A DNA stretch of 54,443 nucleotides. It comes from Hyphomicrobiales bacterium. Lineage in GTDB: Bacteria; Pseudomonadota; Alphaproteobacteria; Rhizobiales; Rhizobiaceae. This document shows positions 15,362-23,802 of this stretch, one piece after another. Position 1 is the stretch's first letter; each line of letters starts with the position of its first letter. The position numbers were made by a program, and so were the translations under genes. The notes below the pieces were generated by a model that was given only the letters and a program-made list of their open reading frames with translations, made no database searches and was not told where the DNA came from. The DNA is taken from assembly GCA_900472485.1 (NCBI GenBank), contig UCII01000024.1:1-54443 (forward strand), in the 5' to 3' direction.

Positions 15362-16681
15362 AAAATCCGTCGGCAGCCAACATGCTCCTCGACTTGCCAA
15401 CTGGTCATTGACCGCAGCCTGGTTCCAGATTTCTCTAGTTGCAATACCCAAGGCCGACTGCTGATCAACAAACGTCATCCGAAAAGTGGGCGCATTTGGC
15501 GTTGGCCACTCTAGCAGTGCGAGATCCGTAGCCGCGGGAACCGCCACATTTTGTGCTAGAAGAATGTCTCGCATTGCTTTCACGGGTGGGGCGGGAAGGT
15601 TTAAGCGAAGGTCCCCATGCCCCGTATCTCCAGGCGTGAATCCATATGACATGATCCCGGCTCGGCTTGGGTCTCCTGGAATGATGAGATCGTCACCGAT
15701 ATAACGAATGACGAAGTCAAATTCAGCCCGTGGTCGACGTCTTTCCCTGTAGACGCCGAAGCGAATAGTGGTCGCGGTCGAAACGGGAATACTTATGTTT
15801 GCGGTGCCGTCCTCCCCGCGCCAATGGCGATCATTGTCCCGGTTTAGCTTGATGATGAGCCCGGCAGCATCACCAAGACCGTTATTCGTTAGCGCGTCCG
15901 GCCCAACCGTTGGTCCTTCAGCGTCGGGAGCAAAGAAAATGTATGGAGGATAAGGCGGGTTTCGCAGTTCGGTTGGTAGGGCTTGCCATTGGACATTTTG
16001 TTCAATCGCCACGGGCACAGGCTGATTGTTGAAGACCACGAGTTGGCTCAGCCGTGGGCGCTGCGGTGGCTGTCCGCCCGGCCCAGCCGGGCGAGGAGGG
16101 CGGGGTAAGGGGGCTGCTCTAAGAATTCCGGCGGCGAGAAGTTGTTGGACGTGCTGGATGTTCTCCACGCGTTCGAAGCCAGCGGCAGGGTTTTCAAACC
16201 ACCGATCCGTTGCGTTAGCGATCTGGTTTAGGACCTCGGGCGCGTCACCCTGGCGACTGTCCAAGATAATCCCGGCTTCTATATGTCGTGCTGCGACGCC
16301 CGGCATAGTGAAATTTGCCGAGCCAACATACGCTGTTTGGGAACCATCAGCCCTTTGAAAGTGATATGTCTTTGGGTGAAAGTAAGCGTTCTGATAGTAA
16401 ATTACCCCCAAATGAGCATTGGGCCGCGGAAGCTGGAGTGCCCCCACTAGTTCCTCTAGATGCGAAGCAAGGGTTTCGCCATCGTTTGATCCAACGACGA
16501 TACGAATAAGGTGGCCATTGGCCGACAGGTCTGCAAAGTTCTGGCGAAACGGGGCAAGGGCCTCCCGACTGTAAAACCCCGATTGAATTCGTAGTCCTGT
16601 AACGTTTTCGGCTAATTCCTGGTTGAGCCAGTTTCCAAGTGCATGGTTCGGGTCCCGGGACCCACTGTCGATGTAACGCAT
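15347..16681 (-). CDS. PLD-family nuclease, candidate restriction endonuclease
   Basis: A 444-residue protein with one phospholipase D-type active site: H102 and K104 in FHPKTYHF, then S121 and N123 in VGSANFT, and E135 in HIEAGI. PLD nucleases with a single such motif, for example BfiI, work as dimers and need no metal. After a proline-rich linker (about residues 205-230) comes an unrecognised C-terminal half that could bind DNA. I chose the ATG at 16681 because GAGAGG precedes it. Lying tail to tail with two methyltransferases, it is the best candidate for the cutting subunit. A defence role other than restriction remains possible. Confidence 0.68.
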   Translation of the reverse strand: MRYIDSGSRDPNHALGNWLNQELAENVTGLRIQSGFYSREALAPFRQNFADLSANGHLIRIVVGSNDGETLASHLEELVGALQLPRPNAHLGVIYYQNAYFHPKTYHFQRADGSQTAYVGSANFTMPGVAARHIEAGIILDSRQGDAPEVLNQIANATDRWFENPAAGFERVENIQHVQQLLAAGILRAAPLPRPPRPAGPGGQPPQRPRLSQLVVFNNQPVPVAIEQNVQWQALPTELRNPPYPPYIFFAPDAEGPTVGPDALTNNGLGDAAGLIIKLNRDNDRHWRGEDGTANISIPVSTATTIRFGVYRERRRPRAEFDFVIRYIGDDLIIPGDPSRAGIMSYGFTPGDTGHGDLRLNLPAPPVKAMRDILLAQNVAVPAATDLALLEWPTPNAPTFRMTFVDQQSALGIATREIWNQAAVNDQLASRGACWLPTDFSPEW

Positions 16682-17010
16682 TGTTTTCCTCTCGTGTCGG
16701 CGACGCAAAGGCTACCAGCGAACGAGGAAAGAGCCAGCGGAAGTTAAAAAAATCACAACCGAAAGTAAGGAATGGTGGCGAACCCTATCATGCACCATTC
16801 AGTTGCATGGTCACGCATCGAGGAATCCGTATTCGTTTCGGCATCCTTGCCAAACTCATCGCGGCGAGCGCGTGTGGAACATTGTCGACGACTTCTGGTT
16901 TGTAAAATCGTCTAGGCTTGAGCTGATAAAGCCATCGTCCCGGAATAACTTGCCGAAACCTTGTCATGGTCACTCCGTAGCCTTACGACCTGACAACTGA
17001 TGAGGTTTTT
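16682..17010. other. Intergenic stretch, nothing certain
   Basis: The gap lies between the divergent PLD-nuclease and HTH-protein genes. A 61-codon frame on the minus strand (16788-16973) has no domain and no ribosome site. Promoters for both flanking genes are expected here. I see no repeat or RNA gene. Confidence 0.35.
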
Positions 17011-18165
17011 ATGCAGTTTACGCGTAGACAGATCTACGATCTCGTATGGTCGAAACCGTTGAACAAGCTCGCGGCCGAATTTGGGCTTTCAGACCAGGGG
17101 CTGGCCAAGGCGTGCAAGCGTTATGACGTTCCAGTGCCTCCGGTCGGCTATTGGCAGAAGCTCGCCTACGGCAAACGGGTCGAACATCCGCCTCTTGGAA
17201 GCGACAAGTTCGACGATGATGCGATTGTCGAAGTCACAACCGGCGTAAAGATGCGACCCGCGACCATCGTGCGATCCGACTTGGAAAAGCGCGGCCCAGA
17301 ACCCACTCAACAGATCGAACCAAAAACAAACAAGCCGGACCGCACCCATCCGATGCTCTCGAAGATCAAGAAGGGGTTTGATAAAGCCAAAGATCCAGAC
17401 GATTTCGCTTACATCAATGTAGCGCCGTTCAAAATTCGCGCTTCGCCCCTCCAATCCGATCGAGTAATCACGCTTATTGCCAACATTCTCGCCGCCGCGT
17501 CCTCTGAAAATTGGGAGATCAAAACCTCGAAAGACGGAGAATGGGAGCTGCTCGCGAGCGAGGAGCGGATCGAGCTTGCGATCAATGAGAACACGCGTAA
17601 GATCGCGCATACCCCCACCCCGGCTGAAATCCGCGACAACCAGCGCTACTCCTGGAACAAGATCCCCGAATTCGACTATCTCCCGTCCGGTGAGCTAAAG
17701 TTCACTATCAGCAACGGTTCGTATCTTGGCGTGCGGACGAATTGGTCGGACGGCAAGAAGCAGACACTAGAATCCGTCCTTCCAGGATTGATCGAAGGCA
17801 TTTCTATCGTCGGTGCAGCTCGCTATAACCGCCGCCTGGAACGAGAAGAGCAAGAACGGCAATGGGAGTTACAGAGGCAGCGCGAGGCTGAACGTCGCCG
17901 GCTTGAAGAAATTCAACGCACGCGATTTGCCGTCTTCAAAGAGCAAGCAAAGCAGCACAACGAAGCTCAAGTGCTGCGTGCCTACGTCGACCGGGTGAAG
18001 CGGCAACTGGACCAGCTTCCACAAGCTGACCTTCTGAACGTGCAGACATGGATCGAGTGGGCCGAAAAGTCGATTGAAGATTTAGACCCGCTGAGCTCGG
18101 GGCCTCCGGTCCTGATGTCGGAAGAGGAAGCATCGAGAAACTCGTGGCGCTACCGGGAGCAATGA
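17011..18165 (+). CDS. HTH-containing island protein of unknown function
   Basis: A 384-residue protein. The first 55 residues form a helix-turn-helix-like unit (QIYDLVWSKPLNKLAAEFGL, then LAKACKRYDVPVPPVGYWQK) that I recognise from a family of mobile-element proteins of unknown role. A central region (about 130-270) has mixed alpha/beta character. Residues 278-350 are a strongly charged coiled coil rich in Glu, Arg and Gln. The DNA-binding-like start suggests a regulator or structural DNA-binding protein. It appears to be a single-gene unit, and its start has only a weak ribosome site (TGATGAGG). Confidence 0.6.
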   Translation: MQFTRRQIYDLVWSKPLNKLAAEFGLSDQGLAKACKRYDVPVPPVGYWQKLAYGKRVEHPPLGSDKFDDDAIVEVTTGVKMRPATIVRSDLEKRGPEPTQQIEPKTNKPDRTHPMLSKIKKGFDKAKDPDDFAYINVAPFKIRASPLQSDRVITLIANILAAASSENWEIKTSKDGEWELLASEERIELAINENTRKIAHTPTPAEIRDNQRYSWNKIPEFDYLPSGELKFTISNGSYLGVRTNWSDGKKQTLESVLPGLIEGISIVGAARYNRRLEREEQERQWELQRQREAERRRLEEIQRTRFAVFKEQAKQHNEAQVLRAYVDRVKRQLDQLPQADLLNVQTWIEWAEKSIEDLDPLSSGPPVLMSEEEASRNSWRYREQ

Positions 18166-18285
18166 CCGCTGCTTGACTCGAAGAAGCTCACTGGCTGGCA
18201 CAGCGCTCCCGGACGTTGCCCTCCGCAGCTCTCGACGTGCCGAACGCGCCAGCGAGTCTCTCTATTCGATTGCGTGTAACGCCGA

Positions 18286-18870
18286 TCAGTTCGCGGCCAG
18301 AACGTCACATCCTCGAATTAGAGTGGCCACTTCGGCTCTAAATATAGCGCTGCGACCATCTGCGAAAATAACGAGACTGAGATCGTTCAGCTTGCCGCCG
18401 GGCGTCGCAGTTATCTTCATCGGAAACCCTTGAAGCCAGGTGCGCGCTATTTCCTGACCCCGACCAGTTACATCGACGCTGATCTTTAAGAGATGCGTCA
18501 CCCGATAGGCTAGCAAAGGAACGGATAAATCTGGAAAAGATCCGGTTTGCGACGTCAGTTTCGCATTCATCTCGAGGTCACGATCGCTTGTGACCGATGG
18601 CCAAGGATCAAGATCGTCGGCGGTATCAATGGTCAGGATCTGCCGGCCGTTGTCATAGCAGGTCAACCAAGCGCGTGGCCGGCGCATGAAATCACGATCC
18701 TTGAGATCCTTGTCGGTCAGCTCTGCTCTCAGCGTTACATTCAATCCGTCGATCTTTGTCTCAGCGGTATCTTCGTTAAGAAACAGATGAACTGAAGCTT
18801 CTTCTGCATGAGCGGTAGCCAGGCCGCTTGAGGCGAGGAGCACGGCGGCGAGAACCCTGACAAATTTCAT
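18286..18870 (-). CDS. Secreted protein of unknown function
   Basis: A 194-residue protein with a clear signal peptide (residues 1-22, cleavage after AHA in ATAHAEE). The mature part is a beta-rich sequence without a domain I recognise; it has two cysteines (in LTCYDNG and IRGCDVL) that may pair in the periplasm. It is similar in style to small secreted proteins in rhizobial accessory regions. It is convergent with the HTH protein and divergent from the serine recombinase. No function is proposed. Confidence 0.55.
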   Translation of the reverse strand: MKFVRVLAAVLLASSGLATAHAEEASVHLFLNEDTAETKIDGLNVTLRAELTDKDLKDRDFMRRPRAWLTCYDNGRQILTIDTADDLDPWPSVTSDRDLEMNAKLTSQTGSFPDLSVPLLAYRVTHLLKISVDVTGRGQEIARTWLQGFPMKITATPGGKLNDLSLVIFADGRSAIFRAEVATLIRGCDVLAAN

Positions 18871-18873
18871 ACG

Positions 18874-19055
18874 GCATTCCGAGGTTTTTCATGCCGACAA
18901 AAGGGAACCTTTATCCCATAGCTTAGCCGAGGAATGCCTTGCCGTCTTAAACCGTTGTTTCCCTTCGCGTGGTTGCCACGGTTCACAGATAACCCCATGC
19001 CGGACAAAAAGGTTCCTTTAAGTCAATGGGTTACCGGGTATGATAGCCGGAAACC
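18874..19055. repeat. Cluster of dyads upstream of the serine recombinase
   Basis: GGCATTCC (18874-18881) and GGAATGCC (18931-18938) are inverted around 18906, where GGGAACC lies. A related direct copy of ATGCCG-ACAAAA-GG...TTTA occurs at 18891-18913 and 18997-19020. A third dyad, GGTTACCGG/CCGGAAACC, ends about 20 bases before the recombinase start. They may be resolvase binding sites or an operator. Confidence 0.35.
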
Positions 19056-19077
19056 AAAGTAGAATTCCGGTTCAAAA

Positions 19078-19656
19078 ATGCGCAAAATTGGCTATGCTCG
19101 AGTATCGACGAACGAGCAGCATCTCGACCTCCAACTCGCGGCGCTAAAGGCGATCGCCTGCGACCATATTTTCACCGACCAGGGGATTTCCGGCTCAACG
19201 TTTGATCGGCGTGGCCTGGTCGACGCCCTATCCAGTGTTGGCGAAGGGGACATGCTCGTGGTGTGGCGGCTCGACCGTCTGGGTCGATCGCTGATCGACC
19301 TGATTCGCATAATAAACGACCTCGGGACAAGAGGTGTCGAATTCAGATCCCTCAACGAGGCGATAGACACCTCTACGTCGGGAGGTAGGCTGACGTTTCA
19401 CATTATGGCGGCGATGGCCGAGTTCGAGCGCTCAATCATTAGCGAGAGAACCAAGGCGGGAATGTCAGCCGCGCGGTCCAGGGGAAGCTTAATCGGTCGA
19501 CGGCCAGCCCTAACGCCAGAACAGCTCCTCGAGGCGAGGGACGCATTTATGATTGAGAAGGTATCGATCGACGATCTCGCCGAGCTTTATAAGGTTCATC
19601 CCCGCACTCTCGTGCGGGGAATGAGGCGCGGCGTATTACTGGCCACCGATCTCTGA
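19078..19656 (+). CDS. Serine recombinase (resolvase/invertase family)
   Basis: A 192-residue small serine recombinase. The catalytic serine is S10 in GYARVSTNEQ. The conserved arginines are in WRLDRLGRSLIDL (about 66-78), and the long E helix region AAMAEFERSIISERTKAGM is present. The C-terminal 50 residues form the helix-turn-helix that reads the site (SIDDLAELYKVHPRTLVRGM). Length and layout match Tn3-type resolvases and Gin/Hin invertases. It may resolve cointegrates of the island or turn a short segment; no invertible segment was proven. It ends with a 21-base overlap of a small gene on the other strand. Confidence 0.87.
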   Translation: MRKIGYARVSTNEQHLDLQLAALKAIACDHIFTDQGISGSTFDRRGLVDALSSVGEGDMLVVWRLDRLGRSLIDLIRIINDLGTRGVEFRSLNEAIDTSTSGGRLTFHIMAAMAEFERSIISERTKAGMSAARSRGSLIGRRPALTPEQLLEARDAFMIEKVSIDDLAELYKVHPRTLVRGMRRGVLLATDL

Positions 19657-19827
19657 GTTAACCGAGAACGTCCGGCGGTGGGATGTCGCCTTAACACGGA
19701 TCCTGGGCTTTGCCGGCTTCTGACAGCAGCAATGGATGACGGGCAGCACGCGCTGGAAATTCAATTCCCGATCACGCGACCTGTCAACAGCTGCGCGAAC
19801 ACGAGCCCTCAGTTCCTCACTCAACAT
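19636..19827 (-). CDS. Small protein of unknown function
   Basis: A 63-residue basic protein. The N-terminal half (LSEELRARVRAAVDRSRDREL) looks helical. It has three adjacent cysteines (HCCCQKP) in its middle. I start it at the ATG at 19827 because AGAGGAA lies upstream; a longer frame begins inside the preceding gene. It follows the 117-residue gene by 26 bases on the same strand and is probably co-transcribed with it. Confidence 0.4.
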   Translation of the reverse strand: MLSEELRARVRAAVDRSRDRELNFQRVLPVIHCCCQKPAKPRIRVKATSHRRTFSVNSEIGGQ

Positions 19828-19853
19828 TATGATGTGTTCCTCTTGTTGGAGAA

Positions 19854-20207
19854 TTAAGCGGCGCGGCGAGCGCCCGAGCGGTAAAGAACTTCGTGCACCC
19901 AACGACCACCGGGCCGACAATTCCCGACATCGCGGGCTTCGAGCAAACGGTTCACAAGGCGAGCGACATCACCGTAGCTCCGTTCCTCACGAAACCAGAC
20001 GATAGCTTCGTGTCCGCAAAGCCGCCGAAGGTCGCAATCATAGTGCCGAGGGAACGGCTCGTCATCCGTAGCGAGGATTCCGCATAGCTCACTCAAATCG
20101 ACTACGGATCCGTCACCGGCGCCGGAGCCATCCGCATCGTTGAAATCGAGGAGACGCTCGAACCGGTTCCGGAAGAACCGGCGCAGATTCAACATTTCGT
20201 TCTGCAT
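19854..20207 (-). CDS. Protein of unknown function
   Basis: A 117-residue acidic protein without a domain I recognise. Notable stretches are RRFFRNRFERLLDFNDADG, then a region with H-Y-D-C-D-L-R-R-L-C-G-H, and EERSYGDVARLVNRLLEARD. The closely set cysteines and histidines could bind a metal. I chose the ATG at 20207 because AAGGAAAC lies just upstream. It is in a leftward run of three genes ending in the 63-residue protein. Confidence 0.45.
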   Translation of the reverse strand: MQNEMLNLRRFFRNRFERLLDFNDADGSGAGDGSVVDLSELCGILATDDEPFPRHYDCDLRRLCGHEAIVWFREERSYGDVARLVNRLLEARDVGNCRPGGRWVHEVLYRSGARRAA

Positions 20208-20237
20208 CGTAGTTTCCTTATAGTTGCAAGTCATCGT

Positions 20238-20261
20238 CCACGCCGCCGGCAGGCGGCGTGG
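20238..20261 (-). terminator. Strong GC hairpin in the leftward gene run
   Basis: CCACGCCGCC and GGCGGCGTGG form a perfect 10-bp stem with the 4-base loop GGCA. It lies 31 bases in front of the 117-residue gene start and 117 bases after the 341-residue gene stop. There is no T-run on either side, so it may be an attenuator or RNA-stability element and not a classical terminator. Confidence 0.4.
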
Positions 20262-20377
20262 TGTGGTCTGTCTGACTGTATGGGTGCGGGTTATCCGTTT
20301 CCCGGAGAGGGAGAGGGCGTAACGGTTACCCTAAGTTTATATATCTTTTTAAAGAAGAAGACGTATTTGGTTGACCG

Positions 20378-21403
20378 TTACACCGCGATCTCCTCCGGCT
20401 GCGGAGAGCCTTCATGCTCACCAGCCTTCTTCCGGGCGCGAAACCTCTGCACCCGGAGCCTCGTAGTCTCAGTAGTGCTCTTCTTCCGGCTACGCTCGAG
20501 CGGAGACAGAGTTCCAAAACGATCATGCATGTGATCGGACACGGTGCGCACCGCTCCCTGGCACTGTTGCGACAACGGGCATGACTTACATTCCGGCGAC
20601 GTTCCTTCAAAAGCGAACGGAAGGCCGAAGCATCCCGGCGCAATCGCGATATCCGGCAACCGTCCTGCACGTTCGTTCCGTCCAGTAGCGAACTCAAGTT
20701 CATCGCGAAGGTGGCGAATGGCCAACTGGCGAGCGCCCTTCGGCACAAGCCTGATTGCCTTGCCGATGGGAAGATGACGACGGCTAATACAATGGTGGGC
20801 CAACTTAGGTCCCCAGGCCCCTACCCTCTCCTCGATGCCTGCGAGGAGGTAGTCGTGGAACTCCCTCTGAACAGGATAGGACCGGTAATTCTCGTGCCGA
20901 TACTGCGGCAGGCTCAGGCGCTGAACCTCTTGGTGCAACGGATCCACAATCCACTTCTCGAGTTCGAGCGGCCACGCGATGCCGGCGTTACCACTATCGA
21001 AGAGCTGGCCAGGACGAGGCGCGCGCTTCCGCGTCCGCCGACCAGCGAAATGGAAGCTAAATTCGAAGAGTAGGTTGTAAGGCAGGCCAAGTTCGTCGGC
21101 ACGCTGTCTCGCGTTCCAAACCTCGGTAAGGGACCTGTTCGGCTCACCGAAGAGCCTAGTTCCCAATCCCTGTGCGGCGTCGGCATCATGAGCATCCCGG
21201 TGTGTGCGGATATACCGCTTGAATGCCTCGCGATACAAATCTGCAAAGAGCACCGTCGCCTGCAGTGGCGACATAAAGCGATACGCATACCACTTCGAAT
21301 GCGCGCGCTCACGCTCACGCATCAAGACATAGGGCATAACAAGCCTGAGTGCCGTGATGTTGTCGCGAACGCGATCTTCGAACGAAAGGTAATCTTCAGT
21401 CAC
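20378..21403 (-). CDS. Unrecognised protein with a C-terminal cysteine cluster
   Basis: A 341-residue protein without a domain I recognise. The N-terminal half is helical and rich in Arg and aromatic residues. Near the C-terminus is a cluster C-x13-C-x2-C-x5-C (PGCFGLPFAFEG, then PECKSCPLSQQC). The C-x2-C-x5-C part resembles the iron-sulphur loop of EndoIII/MutY glycosylases, but a zinc site is equally possible. The C-terminal tail is basic (RSRKKS, RVQRFRARKK), which suggests nucleic-acid binding. Start: ATG at 21403 with AAGGAGAACC upstream. It heads the leftward gene run in the island core. Confidence 0.55.
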   Translation of the reverse strand: MTEDYLSFEDRVRDNITALRLVMPYVLMRERERAHSKWYAYRFMSPLQATVLFADLYREAFKRYIRTHRDAHDADAAQGLGTRLFGEPNRSLTEVWNARQRADELGLPYNLLFEFSFHFAGRRTRKRAPRPGQLFDSGNAGIAWPLELEKWIVDPLHQEVQRLSLPQYRHENYRSYPVQREFHDYLLAGIEERVGAWGPKLAHHCISRRHLPIGKAIRLVPKGARQLAIRHLRDELEFATGRNERAGRLPDIAIAPGCFGLPFAFEGTSPECKSCPLSQQCQGAVRTVSDHMHDRFGTLSPLERSRKKSTTETTRLRVQRFRARKKAGEHEGSPQPEEIAV

Positions 21404-22374
21404 AGGTTCTCCTTAGGATAGATGAGTATCCATTCGTAAATTTTGGGGTCGCGGCGCTGCTAATTCGCGTTATAGCGACTTGGTGTCTCAGATGACTCAA
21501 GTCGTGAGCACATTGCGTTCGGCCGACGGAAGAGCGGTCACAACGGTGCTGACTTTTTATGTTTTAGCCAAGATTTGGTGAGATGCAGACGATCGTGCGC
21601 GGTATCGTATGGTTGACTGTAGGGTCATTGCTGGCGCGCTCCTTGTCGATCCATGCTCAGATTACTCATGGCGTCCCGGACGCTCGCCTACGAGCTTCTA
21701 TGTCAATCATGACATGGGAGGATCCGGCCCCCGGACATCGGTGGACGCAAAAACCATCCCCATGAAGCTCATTGACGGCTTCTAGGACTTCGACAGTCTC
21801 CTGGGGACTTCATCTATGATTCTGCGGCACAATCTCAAGGCAGGAGGATCGGGTCGACCGGAACAATATGAACAATACGGATGCGCCGAAATCCACAACG
21901 TCCGTCAGGCGCAAACTAGTCGAGAAACATGGCGACGACCCTGTCTCTGTTGTCGGATCCTACTCCCGGCTGTTCGGCTTACCTCGAACCGAGACTACGA
22001 CAAGCACACGAAAACGCCATCATGCCGGAAATATTTTCGACGCTACCACGCAAGGCATCCGTCGCCGGGTAAGCACTGCTGCCATGCTCCGATCCCTCAT
22101 TCATGCAGCGAAGCTTAGCAGCGACGATACGCGGCACCGAAGAACCCTTTCGCCCTACAAATATTAGAGCCACCTGAAGTTGACAGTTGGGCAAAAACGA
22201 TCGAAATCAGCAAAAAGTGCCAACTAAACGTCAAGCTCCGTCAACTTAGCGTGCAAAAATCGATGATTTCTAGCTCGAATTTGAGTCGAAGGTTGACGTT
22301 TTCGCGGGATTCAGACCTGGAAATTGACACTTATCAACACCCAATGATTGAAGTGTCAACTTTTCGCAACATCC
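21404..22374. other. Long gene-poor stretch in the island
   Basis: Nearly 1 kb between the cysteine-cluster protein and the integrase end. One plus-strand frame (21868-22167, 99 codons) starts MNNTDAPKSTTSVRRKLVEK and could be a small basic protein, but has only a distant ribosome site; I do not list it as a gene. Other frames overlap it and look accidental. The right part (22176-22359) holds repeated TTGAC/GTCAA motifs listed separately. Confidence 0.4.
22176..22359. repeat. Cluster of GTTGAC/GTCAAC motifs beside the integrase
   Basis: Five related motifs lie within 185 bases: GAAGTTGAC (22176), CGTCAACTTAG (22239), GGTTGACG (22291), and the perfect inverted pair TTGACACTT (22324-22332) with AAGTGTCAA (22351-22359). 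A looser one, AAGTGCCAACT, is at 22215. They end 15 bases before the integrase stop. Integrase arm-type sites near the recombination site are the likely meaning. Confidence 0.45.
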
Positions 22375-23394
22375 TTAAACGTGTGCTTCGGATTGTATCA
22401 CCTTCCCCAGGCGACTGACGAGGTCGTCCGCTGAGAGATGCGTATAGCGCTTCAGCATACGCAACTCCTTGTGCCCTGAGATGCTACTGACCTCGATGAC
22501 GTTCAAGCCGCGCTCGAATAGTCGACTGACAGCCTCGTGGCGTAGATCATGAAAGCGGAGCCCTTTGATTCCGGCACGCACCAGCAGACGATACCACGCT
22601 TGCTCAAGGGAACCGGGAGCCATGGGAAAGACACGCGATTGATCGACGTCCGCTTGGGTCTTCCATTCCGTCAGCGCATCAAACGACCGCTGAGACAATG
22701 GCACCTCGCGTCCGGATCCGTTCTTCGTCATTGTCAGCGTGATCACGCGACGGTTATGCGAGATATCACTCCATCGCAGCCCCAAGATCTCGCCACGGCG
22801 CATCCCGGTCTCGATCGCGACGATTAACAAGGTCTTCATGAACGGGATCTTGCCGCCATCGCACCCGTCGAGCAGCTGCTGCTCCTCGTCGCCAACCAAA
22901 CGGCGATTTCGCTCGTTCCGGATCATCGGACGACGCACGAGCTTGATGACGTTGCGGCTGAGCGGAAATCCCCAATCGCGGATAGCGACCTCGATGACGT
23001 GACTAAGGATTGCCAGCTCGCGAACGGCGGTGGAGGGAGCTACTGAGCGGAGTCGCTCGTCTCGGAATGAGGCCGCGTCCTGCTGGGAAAGCCCTATTAG
23101 CGTCCGATGAGACAGATCATGCCGGCGTAGCACGTCAATGCGCTGACACTCTTGAGTAAAGCCGCGCTTTGTTGGCGAAACCTCTTGCTGGTAGCGCTCT
23201 AATAGCTGTCCGAGCGTCGTAACTTCAAGGATCTTAGTGTCCGGCGCGATGCCGAAGCGGTCGACCTGGGTCTCCAGATCGCGTGCCCACTTTTCAGCTT
23301 CGGCTTTGCTGTCGAAGCTCTTTGCCCGGGCTTTCATACCGCGCCGGCGCACCTGGGCTTGCCAGCGTCCTCTAAGTTTTCTGATCGTCGCCAT
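22375..23394 (-). CDS. int: Tyrosine site-specific integrase
   Basis: A 339-residue phage-type integrase. The N-terminal arm-binding part (RKLRGRWQAQVRRRG) is followed by a SAM-like core-binding domain (about 57-150) and the catalytic domain. The full catalytic set is visible: R199 (TGMRRGEIL), K224 (TMTKNGSG), H282 and R285 (FHDLRHEA), H308 (SGHKELR) and Y317 (KRYTHL). It should join and excise the island at tRNA-Ser(CGA). Unusually, it sits in the middle of the island, about 10 kb from one end and 5 kb from the other, where most tRNA-targeting integrases lie next to the tRNA. Confidence 0.9.
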   Translation of the reverse strand: MATIRKLRGRWQAQVRRRGMKARAKSFDSKAEAEKWARDLETQVDRFGIAPDTKILEVTTLGQLLERYQQEVSPTKRGFTQECQRIDVLRRHDLSHRTLIGLSQQDAASFRDERLRSVAPSTAVRELAILSHVIEVAIRDWGFPLSRNVIKLVRRPMIRNERNRRLVGDEEQQLLDGCDGGKIPFMKTLLIVAIETGMRRGEILGLRWSDISHNRRVITLTMTKNGSGREVPLSQRSFDALTEWKTQADVDQSRVFPMAPGSLEQAWYRLLVRAGIKGLRFHDLRHEAVSRLFERGLNVIEVSSISGHKELRMLKRYTHLSADDLVSRLGKVIQSEAHV

Positions 23395-23802
23395 GTGATC
23401 TCCAATCTATATTGAAGATCACGCGTAGGATGCCCCCGAAGGGGTGCCAAGGATTATCCCATAGCATTGATTGTTGCGCCGGTTGAGCCTGTCTCCTATG
23501 AATGATTACGACAGAAAAGAGACGTAAGATGAAGAGGTTCGTGGTCTCAATGCCGACCGAATTGCGAGAGCTGTTAGTCGGCGGGATTCATTGGAGGCTA
23601 GTTTGAAATCGCTTATTGCGCTGTGCCGAGGTTCGTCCGACTCAAGCCGTCTTCGCGACGAAGCCGCCGTTCAACAAAATCTTCGTCAAGAGTTATGCGC
23701 TTGGTAAAGAGCGATGCAACTTTAGGCTATCATCAGCAAAGCATCTGAACTGATGTGAAATGAAATCATCTGGCTATACAGGTCTTGATAGGGGAGCCGC
23801 AG
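23395..23802. other. Intergenic stretch between divergent genes
   Basis: About 400 bases between the integrase start and the DUF262 gene. A frame from about 23525 to 23706 reads like a short decayed gene (DEEVRGLNADRIARAVSRRD at its beginning) but has no start codon and follows a stop. I see no complete gene or RNA. Confidence 0.35.

Noticed and set aside
21816..22167. Overlapping 99-100-codon frames in the island
   Set aside because: Two frames over the same bases, no domain, weak ribosome sites; only mentioned as possible in the intergenic entry.
18911..23465. The 12-mer TTATCCCATAGC at 18911 and 23454 as possible ends of an inner element
   Set aside because: A match of 12 bases is expected by chance several times within 16 kb, and flanks show no further similarity.
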